Below, in pieces: positions 1 to 7,599 of a DNA stretch of 64,000 bases. A program made the translations under genes and the position numbers. Origin of the DNA: Archangium lipolyticum (GTDB lineage Bacteria; Myxococcota; Myxococcia; Myxococcales; Myxococcaceae). Each line of letters begins with the position of its first letter. Position 1 is the stretch's first letter. Where the stretch lies: contig NZ_JANKBZ010000013.1 in the NCBI RefSeq assembly GCF_024623785.1, forward strand, positions 1 to 64,000, written 5' to 3'. Under the pieces are notes generated by a model that was not told the origin of the DNA, made no database searches, and was given only the letters and a program-made list of their open reading frames with translations.

Positions 1-478
<478 letters not shown>

Positions 479-495
479 AACGCTCCTCGAAAAAA

Positions 496-571
496 TGGAG
501 CCCCGAACCAGGATTGAACTGGTGACCTCATCCTTACCAAGGATGCGCTCTGCCAACTGAGCTATCGGGGC
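496..571 (-). tRNA. tRNA-Thr (anticodon GGT)
   Basis: Cloverleaf readable on the minus strand: acceptor GCCCCGA, D arm with AGCTCAGTTGGCAGAGC, anticodon loop CTTGGTAAG, T arm GGTTCAATCC style, and CCA encoded at 498-496. It is the last tRNA before tuf, equivalent in position to E. coli thrT. Confidence 0.97.
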
Positions 572-593
572 TTGTATCTGCGACTACAACAAC

Positions 594-670
<77 letters not shown>

Positions 671-677
671 ATGCCGA

Positions 678-761
<84 letters not shown>

Positions 762-845
762 TTGACGCTCTCCTCAACTACCTCAAGACCGCGCTTTCTT
801 CCTACTGCTTTTTTGCCCCGGGCCCTCATCCGCGGCCCCGTGCTT

Positions 846-918
846 GGCCGGCGGCGGGACTTGAACCCGCGACCTACTGATTACAAATCAGTTGCTCTAC
901 CGACTGAGCTACACCGGC
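846..918 (-). tRNA. tRNA-Thr (anticodon TGT)
   Basis: Minus-strand cloverleaf beginning GCCGGTGTAGCTCAG, anticodon loop TTTGTAA (TGT), T arm GGGTTCAAGTCCC. It is the first tRNA of the operon, in the thrU position. The 3' boundary is uncertain by 1-2 bases and CCA is not encoded. Confidence 0.95.
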
Positions 919-1001
919 GTCCATCACTCCGGCTGCTTCTTCCCCCGACCCGCCCTTCCCTTCGCCGGGACCGCCTACCGCCCGTCCCGTCGAGGCGCGC
1001 C

Positions 1002-1030
1002 CTTTTAGAAGTCCCCGCCGTCCAAGTCAA
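1002..1030 (-). promoter_or_regulatory. Sigma-70 promoter of the tRNA-tuf operon
   Basis: On the minus strand a -35 TTGACT (1030-1025) is separated by 17 bases from a -10 TAAAAG (1007-1002). The bases after the -10 are GGCGCGCC, a GC-rich discriminator typical of stringently controlled stable-RNA promoters. The expected start lies about 75 bp before the first tRNA. Both boxes are read directly; regulation by ppGpp is inferred. Confidence 0.7.
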
Positions 1031-1049
1031 GGAGTTTGATCCGGACGGT

Positions 1050-1889
1050 TCATCTTCCTGCACCGGGGCGTGACATCCCCCGCTGCCGGGCGGCCTCGTA
1101 TAGCAGAATCGCCGCCGAAACGGACGCATTCAGGGAACCCACCTGACCGAGCATCGGAATCCTGAGCCGGAAGTCACAGTGCTCGAGGACCCCCTGACGC
1201 ACGCCCGCCCCCTCGGCCCCCACGACCAGCGCCAACGGGCCGTCCAGCCGGGCGCTCCACATGGGCTCGTTCGAGTGCGGATCCGCCGCGGCGATCCACA
1301 CCCCCGCCTCCTTCAGCTCCTCCAGTGTCCGCGACAGGTTGACCACCCGCGCGATGGGACAGTGCTCCACCGCCCCCGCCGAGGCCTTGGCCACCACTCC
1401 CGTCACCGGCACCGCCCGGTCCTTGGCGATGATCACCCCGTGTGCCCCCAGCGCGTGCGCCGAACGCACGATGGCCCCGAAGTTGTGCGGATCCTGGATT
1501 CCGTCCAGGACCACCAGCAGTGGAGGCCGCCCGCTCGCCTCGGCCGCATCCAGCAGATCCTGAACATCCGCGTACTCGAAGCCCCGCAGCTCGGCCACCA
1601 CCCCCTGGTGCACCCCTCCGTCGGTCAGCGCCGCCAGGCGCTCCCGAGGCACCCGCTCCACCCGGATGCCCGCGTCCCTCGCGCGGCTGAAGATCTCCGC
1701 CGCCGCCTTCGCCGCCAGCTGCCCCTCGGTGATGAGCAGGCGCTCCACCCGCTCCGCGTGCGCCCGCAACGACTCGAGCACCGGGTTCACTCCGTACACG
1801 TAGCGCTGCTGCTCGCCACGCTCGCGGTCTCCTCCGCGCTCGCGGTCTCCCCCACGCTCACTGCCCCTGGACGAACGCTGGCGTGCCAC
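1050..1889 (-). CDS. rlmB: 23S rRNA (guanosine-2'-O)-methyltransferase RlmB (TrmH/SpoU family)
   Basis: Transfers a methyl group from SAM to the 2'-O of G2251 (E. coli numbering) in 23S rRNA; cytoplasmic. The 279 residues hold an Arg/Gly/Glu-rich N-terminus with RERGGD repeats, an L30e-like substrate domain (about 30-105), and a SPOUT domain with the three family motifs: NFGAIVRSA near 140, GAEGAGVR near 228 and GSLNASVSAAILLYE near 252. The start is GTG at 1889. The gene lies upstream of, and codirectional with, the tRNA operon. RlmB is favoured over TrmH by the L30e-type N-terminal region, length and motif wording. Confidence 0.9.
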   Translation of the reverse strand: MARQRSSRGSERGGDRERGGDRERGEQQRYVYGVNPVLESLRAHAERVERLLITEGQLAAKAAAEIFSRARDAGIRVERVPRERLAALTDGGVHQGVVAELRGFEYADVQDLLDAAEASGRPPLLVVLDGIQDPHNFGAIVRSAHALGAHGVIIAKDRAVPVTGVVAKASAGAVEHCPIARVVNLSRTLEELKEAGVWIAAADPHSNEPMWSARLDGPLALVVGAEGAGVRQGVLEHCDFRLRIPMLGQVGSLNASVSAAILLYEAARQRGMSRPGAGR

Positions 1890-1892
1890 GAG

Positions 1893-2342
1893 CTAGAGGA
1901 CCTCGACGGGGATGGAGAACGTCTTCTGCTGCCGGGCGCAGAGCGACTCCGTGCAGATGAAGAAGGTGAGCTTCGCGTCCACCGTGCCCTTGCCGGCCGC
2001 CGAGGCCTTGAACGGCACCTCGAAGCGCGGATCCACGAACTGCTGCCCCGCGGCCTTCTTCGCCACCGAGTCCGTCAGCGCCAGCTTCTCCTTGGCGGGC
2101 GTGAGCTGCGTCCCCTTGAGCTCCAGCTTCAGCGGCGCCTCGTCGGACACGTGGGCACCCTGCTTGCTCTTGATGGACAACACGAACACGCCCTGCTCGC
2201 CGGCCTTCACCTGGGTGGACGTGCCCTCCGTGCTCACCTCATAGAGGGTCGTGGGATCCACCTGCCCCTCGGCATGAACCCGGGTGCAGACGAGGGCCAC
2301 CACCGCGGCGGCCAGCGAAGTGATGCGTCGGACGTGCAGCAT
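1893..2342 (-). CDS. Exported DsbD N-terminal-domain-like protein
   Basis: 149 residues with a Sec-type signal peptide (LHVRRITSLAAAVVALVCTRVHA) and a beta-rich body ending with FFICTESLCARQQKTFSIPVEV. A paired-cysteine strand (C-x5-C) before a final beta strand is the layout of the DsbD alpha domain, which receives electrons in the periplasm. The ATG at 2342 is chosen over an upstream in-frame start at 2372 because AAGGAG lies 8 bases before it and the signal peptide starts there. It ends 3 bases before the rlmB start, so the two may be cotranscribed. No transmembrane DsbD partner is visible. The family link is by motif only. Confidence 0.65.
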   Translation of the reverse strand: MLHVRRITSLAAAVVALVCTRVHAEGQVDPTTLYEVSTEGTSTQVKAGEQGVFVLSIKSKQGAHVSDEAPLKLELKGTQLTPAKEKLALTDSVAKKAAGQQFVDPRFEVPFKASAAGKGTVDAKLTFFICTESLCARQQKTFSIPVEVL

Positions 2343-2411
2343 GTTTCGTTCTCCTTCGTCGGTCGGGTCCACCCTATAACCGACACCCCGATGCCCGGGG
2401 GCTCTTTCTGC

Positions 2412-3368
2412 TCACGCACCACCCGACGAGGCCTTGGAGACACGCTTCCGCCGGGGCGGTACCGTCGGCTCCGGCAGTCCCACCTTCGGGCCCCCGGCTC
2501 CCAGTTCCTCGGCGCGCTGGATGATGACGCTGGCCAGGTCCAACCCCGTGGCCTTCTCCATCTCCGGAAGGGCCGGGGAGCTGTTGACCTCGAATACCTT
2601 GGGGTGCCCCTCCTCCACGTCGAGCAGGTCCACCGCCGCGACTTCCAGGCCCACCAGCATGGCCGTCTTCTCCGCCGCCTGCCGGTGGGACTCCGTGAGC
2701 TGGATGCCCTCCAGCCTCGCTCCCCGGTTCAGCGTGTAGGACAACCGGCCGATCCTCGGCCGACGCCGCACCGCCGCCACCGCACGCCCTCCCACCACCA
2801 GCACCCGCACGTCCTTCCCGGTGTTCTCCACGTACTGCTGGACGACCAGGTTGTGGCCCAGCCCGAGGATGGCCTCGAGTGCCGCCTCCAGCGACTGGAG
2901 GCTCTCGCACACCATCACCCCGTGCTTCTCCTGGCCCTGCAGCAGCTTCACCAACACCGGCACGCCCCCCACCAGGCCCACCATCTCCTTCAGGTCCCCC
3001 GCGTCACGCGCCATCACCGTCGCCGGGATGTGGATGCCGTGCGCCGACAGCAGCTGCAACGAGCGCATCTTGTTGCGCGACTCGGCGATCGCCCGCGCCG
3101 TGTTCACCAGCGGTACCCCGCACATGGCGAACTGGTTCACCACCGCCAACCCATAGTTGCTGATGGACTGCGCGATGCGCGGAATGACCACGTCGCACGG
3201 GGACAGCTTGCGGCGCCGGTAGTAGAGGTTGGCGCTCTGTCCGTCCAGGTGCATCTCCACCCGGACCGGGTTGAGCACTCGCACCTGGTGCCCTCTCGCT
3301 CGCCCCGCCTCGACAAGACGTCTGGTGGACGAAATGGAAGCGGAGCGCGAAAGGATGGTGATCTTCAT
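2412..3368 (-). CDS. ATP-grasp ligase of the RimK family
   Basis: Probable ATP-dependent amino-acid ligase (RimK-type, usually adding glutamate to a protein or small-molecule carboxylate). 318 residues: a preATP-grasp N-terminus with DVVIPRIAQSISNYG (about 60-75) and NTARAIAESRNKMRSLQLL near 89, ATP-binding PVLVKLLQGQEKHGV near 139, VQQYVENTGKDVRVLVVGG near 182, and metal-binding DLLDVEE...FEVNSSPALPEME near 255-270. The E and N of FEVNSSP are the usual Mg ligands. The C-terminus has a basic tail (PPRRKRVSK). The substrate cannot be told from sequence; ribosomal S6 or a peptide cofactor are possibilities. Confidence 0.85.
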   Translation of the reverse strand: MKITILSRSASISSTRRLVEAGRARGHQVRVLNPVRVEMHLDGQSANLYYRRRKLSPCDVVIPRIAQSISNYGLAVVNQFAMCGVPLVNTARAIAESRNKMRSLQLLSAHGIHIPATVMARDAGDLKEMVGLVGGVPVLVKLLQGQEKHGVMVCESLQSLEAALEAILGLGHNLVVQQYVENTGKDVRVLVVGGRAVAAVRRRPRIGRLSYTLNRGARLEGIQLTESHRQAAEKTAMLVGLEVAAVDLLDVEEGHPKVFEVNSSPALPEMEKATGLDLASVIIQRAEELGAGGPKVGLPEPTVPPRRKRVSKASSGGA

Positions 3369-3428
3369 GGGCGGCGGGAGCCGGAGACATAGCCCCGACC
3401 CCTCACCGCGTAAAGCCGCCCCTGCGGG

Positions 3429-4682
3429 CTACCGCTTCCGGACGGCTCGCACTTCGATGTTCGCCGGGTTGGCCGGCGTGGACTCCCCGAGGCGCGAGCA
3501 CACGGAGCCCGTGAACCTGATGGTGTCGCCCGACATGGTCCACGTGTCCGGACCCTGATCCAGGCGCTCGCCGTTCAGGTACACCACCACCAGATCATCG
3601 GTGGTCGGAAGCTCCTCGGGATCGAAGGTCAGCAGGCAGGGATCCGATCCGATCTTCTTGCCGATCTCCTTCAGCGCGTTCACCAGCTCGGACCTGTTGG
3701 CCGCCTGATAGAAGCCGCGATTGCACAGCCCCGCGGCCTTGTCGCACGTATCACCCGTGCCACAGTCCAGGTCCACCTTGCACGTACGCGCGAAGCCACC
3801 CGCCCGGGCCATGGCGTCGAGCGTCGCCGCGCCCCGACGTCCCGGCTCGCTGCCCGCGTTGAAGTCCGCTCCGAAGCCGATGACGATGGTCTGGATGTTC
3901 TTGGCGCGCAGCTTCTCCACCGCCGCCACCGAGGCGTCCTTGTCGAGGCAGCCGTCCTCCGGGGCGAACTCGCAGCCACCTTCCAGCGTGCAGAAGCACC
4001 CGGCGTTCGGGTACGGCGTCGGGAACTGCGCGTTGCAGTTGGGCAGACCGTCCGTCAGCACCACCACGAAGTCGGAGCGCTCGTCCGTCTGCAACTCCGG
4101 AAGCTTGCCCACGTACTCGAGGCTCAGACCCGTGGGCGTTCCCCCGATGGGAACCCGGGCGTTCGTCGGGGTCGCGTAGGTGGTGATGCTCTGGATCTCA
4201 GCCAACACACTCTTGGCGTTGGCGTCGAGCGTGGCATCGTCCTCCTTGTCCGCGGTGGGCAGCGGAATCGCGACCGAGCCCGTGGAACCGCAGTAATCGT
4301 CCGACGGATAGGTGGTGAGGCCAAAGCGGGCAATCGTCCCGCTGCTCCCCAGGAAGTCCCCCATCGCCTTCTGCAGCGCGCTCCAGCGCGTGTCACAGCC
4401 GCTCGCGATGGGGCACTGGAACGTCTCGTCACCGCAGGTCACGTTGTTCCGCTTGCAGGCGGCGAGGCTCGGGTCCGCCGGCGCCGTCATCGAGCCGGAC
4501 GTGTCCACCAACAGCATCAGGTTCGGCTTGCGCTCTCGCGCTTCGATCCGCCGCGTCTCCGTCGTCTGGGTGATGGCGAGCGGCTCCACCGGCTCGAAGT
4601 CATAGGTCTGGCATCCCGTGGCAAGAACTCCACCCAGGGTGCCCACCACCAGGGCGCTCAGAAGGTTCAGCTTGGCGCGCAT
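3429..4682 (-). CDS. Cys-rich lipoprotein with von Willebrand factor A domain
   Basis: 417 residues. The N-terminus is a type II signal ending LATGC (Cys about 24), predicting lipid anchoring. A VWA domain follows with the MIDAS motif DTSGS at about 59-63, a conserved threonine in the GTPTGLS segment near 180, and VVLTDGLPNC near 205. Several Cys pairs (CKRNNVTC, CFCTLEGGC, CKVDLDCGTGDTC) suggest disulfides and an extracytoplasmic location. Such proteins are common in myxobacteria and probably mediate binding. Specific role unknown. It is divergent from the HEAT-repeat gene at 5022. Confidence 0.85.
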   Translation of the reverse strand: MRAKLNLLSALVVGTLGGVLATGCQTYDFEPVEPLAITQTTETRRIEARERKPNLMLLVDTSGSMTAPADPSLAACKRNNVTCGDETFQCPIASGCDTRWSALQKAMGDFLGSSGTIARFGLTTYPSDDYCGSTGSVAIPLPTADKEDDATLDANAKSVLAEIQSITTYATPTNARVPIGGTPTGLSLEYVGKLPELQTDERSDFVVVLTDGLPNCNAQFPTPYPNAGCFCTLEGGCEFAPEDGCLDKDASVAAVEKLRAKNIQTIVIGFGADFNAGSEPGRRGAATLDAMARAGGFARTCKVDLDCGTGDTCDKAAGLCNRGFYQAANRSELVNALKEIGKKIGSDPCLLTFDPEELPTTDDLVVVYLNGERLDQGPDTWTMSGDTIRFTGSVCSRLGESTPANPANIEVRAVRKR

Positions 4683-5021
4683 AGATTGAAGTCGCTCCTC
4701 GATAATCAGCGCGGGTCGTGCCCGCGTTCACAGGGAACCGGCCCTGAAAGCGCGCCGAGGATACCCTCTCGCACGCGCTCTCGGCCAGCCTTCCCCGCAG
4801 GCCTACCTAGAGGGCAAGGGTGCGTACACCCTCGACATTTTCTTCTCGGTGTGGGGGAGGCGGCGATTGTCCTCCACCTCAACACCACCACGCTTCAACA
4901 ATCCATTCTCAACGAAAGGCACTCGCGGTTCTCAACGAAAGCACCCCGGGTGCATCCCATCCGCACTGGCCTCCGGCCTATAACCAGGGTCCGTCGAACG
5001 TCCGTCCGAGGGAGCCTCCCC
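4683..5021. other. 339-bp divergent intergenic region with a 13-bp direct repeat
   Basis: No convincing gene. It separates the divergent VWA lipoprotein and HEAT-repeat genes, so it should contain both promoters. A 13-bp sequence TTCTCAACGAAAG occurs at 4906-4918 and again at 4929-4941, a 23-bp period, as expected for a regulator binding the same DNA face about two turns apart. A TATAAC hexamer at 4978-4983 could be the -10 element for the plus-strand gene; no good -35 was found. Confidence 0.5.
4906..4941. repeat. Two direct copies of TTCTCAACGAAAG, 23 bp apart
   Basis: Exact 13-bp copies at 4906-4918 and 4929-4941 upstream of the HEAT-repeat gene. The spacing is near two helical turns. It could be a tandem operator or activator site; no protein is identified. 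Confidence 0.6.
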
Positions 5022-5657
5022 ATGTCATCCTCCCCTCCCCCCGCCTCCCTGCCCTCCCGCGAGTGGTGCGCCCACCTCGCCCGAGTCAGCGCGCTCGCCT
5101 CCCTGCTCCTGACGAGCCCCGCGCACTTCGGGCAGGCCTCCGCCGCCAGGATGCCGCCCGCCTCCCCCAGCGCGCCCAGGGCCCCCGGGACGTTGCACCA
5201 GGAGATCCTCCGCCTGCTGGAGAGCCCCGAGTCCCTCCCGCGCGAGGCCGATTGGGCTCCCCTGGGCCCCGAGGCCCTCACCGAGCTCTCCGGGCTCGCC
5301 AGCAACCCCGACGCCCCAGAGCCTCGACGCACCCGCGCCGTCGCCGCCATGGCCGTGGTCTCCCACCCCGAGGCCTCCCAGCGGCTCCAGCAGCTCCTTC
5401 GCAGCTCCGAGGCTCCCCCCTCCCTGCGCGCCGCCGCCACCCTCGCCCTGGGCCGCCGCGCGGGACTCGAGGCCGTTCCCCTCCTGATGCCCCTCCTGGA
5501 GGACCGCAATGAGCAGGTGCGCGCCACCGCCGCCCAAGCCGTCGGACGCATGGGGGGCCCCGAGGCTCGCAAGGTCCTGGAGGAGCGGTTGCCCCTCGAG
5601 GAGAACCTGGAGGTTCGCGAGGCCATCCAGCGCGGGTTGAGCTACATCGAACCGTAA
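5022..5657 (+). CDS. Exported HEAT-repeat protein
   Basis: 211 residues. The N-terminus (about 1-45) resembles a signal peptide (SALASLLLTSPAHFGQASA), and the rest is helical HEAT/PBS-lyase-like repeats: RRTRAVAAMAVVSHPEA, LRAAATLALGRRAGLEAVP and VRATAAQAVGRMGGPEA, each 31-33 residues apart. Such solenoids bind partner proteins. ATG 5022 is preferred to upstream in-frame starts because GGGAG lies 7 bases before it and the upstream frame is intergenic in character. Function unknown; export is a prediction. Confidence 0.75.
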   Translation: MSSSPPPASLPSREWCAHLARVSALASLLLTSPAHFGQASAARMPPASPSAPRAPGTLHQEILRLLESPESLPREADWAPLGPEALTELSGLASNPDAPEPRRTRAVAAMAVVSHPEASQRLQQLLRSSEAPPSLRAAATLALGRRAGLEAVPLLMPLLEDRNEQVRATAAQAVGRMGGPEARKVLEERLPLEENLEVREAIQRGLSYIEP

Positions 5658-5690
5658 GGGAGGCTCGCATCGGGAGGGGGCTTCCATTAG

Positions 5691-6395
5691 ATGGGGGCCA
5701 TGCGCCCCACCGTCCTCCTCTTCGATATCGATGGCACCCTCGTCACCACCGGCGGCGCAGGCCGTCGTGCCATGAATCTCGCCTTCCAGAAGCTTCATGG
5801 CCGCCCCGATGCCTGTGACTCCTTCAGCATGTCCGGCATGACCGACCGCGCCATCGTCCGCAAGGCGCTCGACACCATCGGCGTCCACCCCTCCCCCGAG
5901 GCCATCTCCGCCGTCATCGACTCCTACCTCCAGTTCCTCGCCGAGGAGGTCCCCCGCGTCGATGACCGCGACTACCGCCTCCACCCCGGCATGCGCGAGG
6001 CCGTCGAGACCGCCCTCTCCCGCAAGGGCTTCGCCGTCGGGCTCGGCACCGGCAACGTGCGCGAGGGCGCTCGCATCAAGCTCGAGCGCGTCCGCATCCA
6101 TGACCGCTTCTCCTTCGGTGGTTTCGGCTGCGACCACGAGGACCGCGTCGAGCTCATCCGCCATGGCGCCCGCGGCGGTGCCGCCCTGCTCGGTGTCCCC
6201 CTCGAGGAGTGCCGTGTCGTCGTCATCGGTGACACCCCCAAGGATGTCGCCGCCGCCAAGGGCATCGGCGCCACCTGCATCGGCGTGGGTACCGGCAGCT
6301 TCACCCCCGAGGCCTTGATCGCCTCCGGGGCCGAGTACGCGTTCCCCGACTTCACCGCCCGCGAAGCGCTCGCCGCCCTGCTCGACGGGCGCTGA
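5691..6395 (+). CDS. HAD-superfamily hydrolase (phosphoglycolate phosphatase-like)
   Basis: 234 residues with all HAD motifs: I, FDIDGT at 11-16 (nucleophile Asp12, acid/base Asp14); II, GLGTGN near 118-123; III, a conserved Lys in ARIKLERVRIHDRF near 130; IV, VIGDTPKDVAAAKG near 181-194. A helical cap (about 20-100) makes it a C1-type phosphatase like Gph. The substrate is not determinable. An alternative ATG is at 5700. It stands alone between the HEAT-repeat gene and an unknown gene, all codirectional. Confidence 0.85.
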   Translation: MGAMRPTVLLFDIDGTLVTTGGAGRRAMNLAFQKLHGRPDACDSFSMSGMTDRAIVRKALDTIGVHPSPEAISAVIDSYLQFLAEEVPRVDDRDYRLHPGMREAVETALSRKGFAVGLGTGNVREGARIKLERVRIHDRFSFGGFGCDHEDRVELIRHGARGGAALLGVPLEECRVVVIGDTPKDVAAAKGIGATCIGVGTGSFTPEALIASGAEYAFPDFTAREALAALLDGR

Positions 6396-6478
6396 ACCGG
6401 CCTCTCTCTTCGGGCTTCCCTCCGCCCCGGGTGTGGTATCTCCCCCCGTCCCGCCCGGGACCCGAGGAGGCCCTCCCC

Positions 6479-7561
6479 ATGTCGCTGTCCACCCTGGAAG
6501 CCTACGATCTCGTCCGTTTCGCCGAGGCCTTCGACTCGCGCCTCGCCGCCGCTGATGAGTTGCTCGCGGGCCGCCCGGGCCTGGAGCGCGAGAAGGAGTG
6601 GCTGTCCACCGCCATCCAGATCCTTCGCACCGAGCGCGCCCCCGCCTCCTCCATCCTCGAGAAGGTCCGCGACCTGCCCGAGCTCGAGGAGGTCCGCGAG
6701 GAGTTCGCCTACACCCTCCAGAACCTCTGGGTCGACTCCCTCGAGAAGCTCCACGCCGGCATCACCTTCTGCGCCAGCAGCCGCGCCCCCGTCATCGAGG
6801 CCCTCTTCCCCCACCTCAAGTTCCCCCAGCTCCGCCGCGCCTCCCGCGAGGCCATCCAGGAGTTCGTCGCCGGCTACGAGCGCCGCCTCAAGTCCTCCTA
6901 CGTCTCCCGCATCCTCGCCCGCGACGACTTCTCCTTCGTCCGCCCCGTCCTCGACCAGGTCGCCTCCGCCTTCTCCCAGTGGCAGTCCAGCTTCGTCCCC
7001 GTCCAGCTCCCCCACGAACAGGCCGCTCCCCTCCGCGCCGAGCTCATCGCCCTGGGCAAGCGGTTGGATCTCGCCCTCCGTCAGGCCCGCTGCCTCGCCG
7101 AAGCCGCCCTCGCCCCCATCCCGGATGCCTTCGAGAACTCGGGCCTCGCCGCCAAGCCTCGCAAGCGCGCCGGACGCGGTCTGCCCTTCCTGGACTCCCC
7201 CGAGGTCAGTGACGCCGAGCTCGCCGCCGCCGAGGCCCTGGCCCCCGAGGCGGGGCCCATCGAGACCGACTCCGTCGAGCCCAGTGCCGCCGAGCTGGCC
7301 GAGCTCGCCGCGCTCTCCGGGGCCGCTCCCGCCGACGCGCCGGCTCCCACCGAGCCCGTGAGCGAGGCCTCGCCGACGGCCCCCGAGGCCCAGCCCGCTC
7401 CCGAGCCTCCTCCCGCCCCCCCGGCCGCCGAGCCTCCTCCCGCCGAGGCCGCGGCTCCGGAGCCCGCTCCCACCCCCGAGACGAAGTCCGCTCCCAAGAC
7501 GGCCGGCAAGCGAGGACGCAAGAAGGGCGATTCCAAGTCCACGTCCTCGGAGCCGGCCTGA
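6479..7561 (+). CDS. Hypothetical protein with acidic Ala/Pro-rich tail and basic end
   Basis: 360 residues. An alpha-helical N-terminal domain (1 to about 225) contains charged helices such as LEREKEWLSTAIQILRTE. A low-complexity Pro/Ala/Glu segment (about 230-340) follows, then a short basic end (KTAGKRGRKKGDSK). The ATG at 6479 is set by AGGAGG 9 bases upstream. It is 38 bp before hrpB and probably cotranscribed. No family recognised; the basic tail could bind nucleic acid, but this is a guess. Confidence 0.7.
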   Translation: MSLSTLEAYDLVRFAEAFDSRLAAADELLAGRPGLEREKEWLSTAIQILRTERAPASSILEKVRDLPELEEVREEFAYTLQNLWVDSLEKLHAGITFCASSRAPVIEALFPHLKFPQLRRASREAIQEFVAGYERRLKSSYVSRILARDDFSFVRPVLDQVASAFSQWQSSFVPVQLPHEQAAPLRAELIALGKRLDLALRQARCLAEAALAPIPDAFENSGLAAKPRKRAGRGLPFLDSPEVSDAELAAAEALAPEAGPIETDSVEPSAAELAELAALSGAAPADAPAPTEPVSEASPTAPEAQPAPEPPPAPPAAEPPPAEAAAPEPAPTPETKSAPKTAGKRGRKKGDSKSTSSEPA

Positions 7562-7599
7562 AAGCGAGGCCCTCCGGCCTCCGTTAAGAGGATTCGGCC

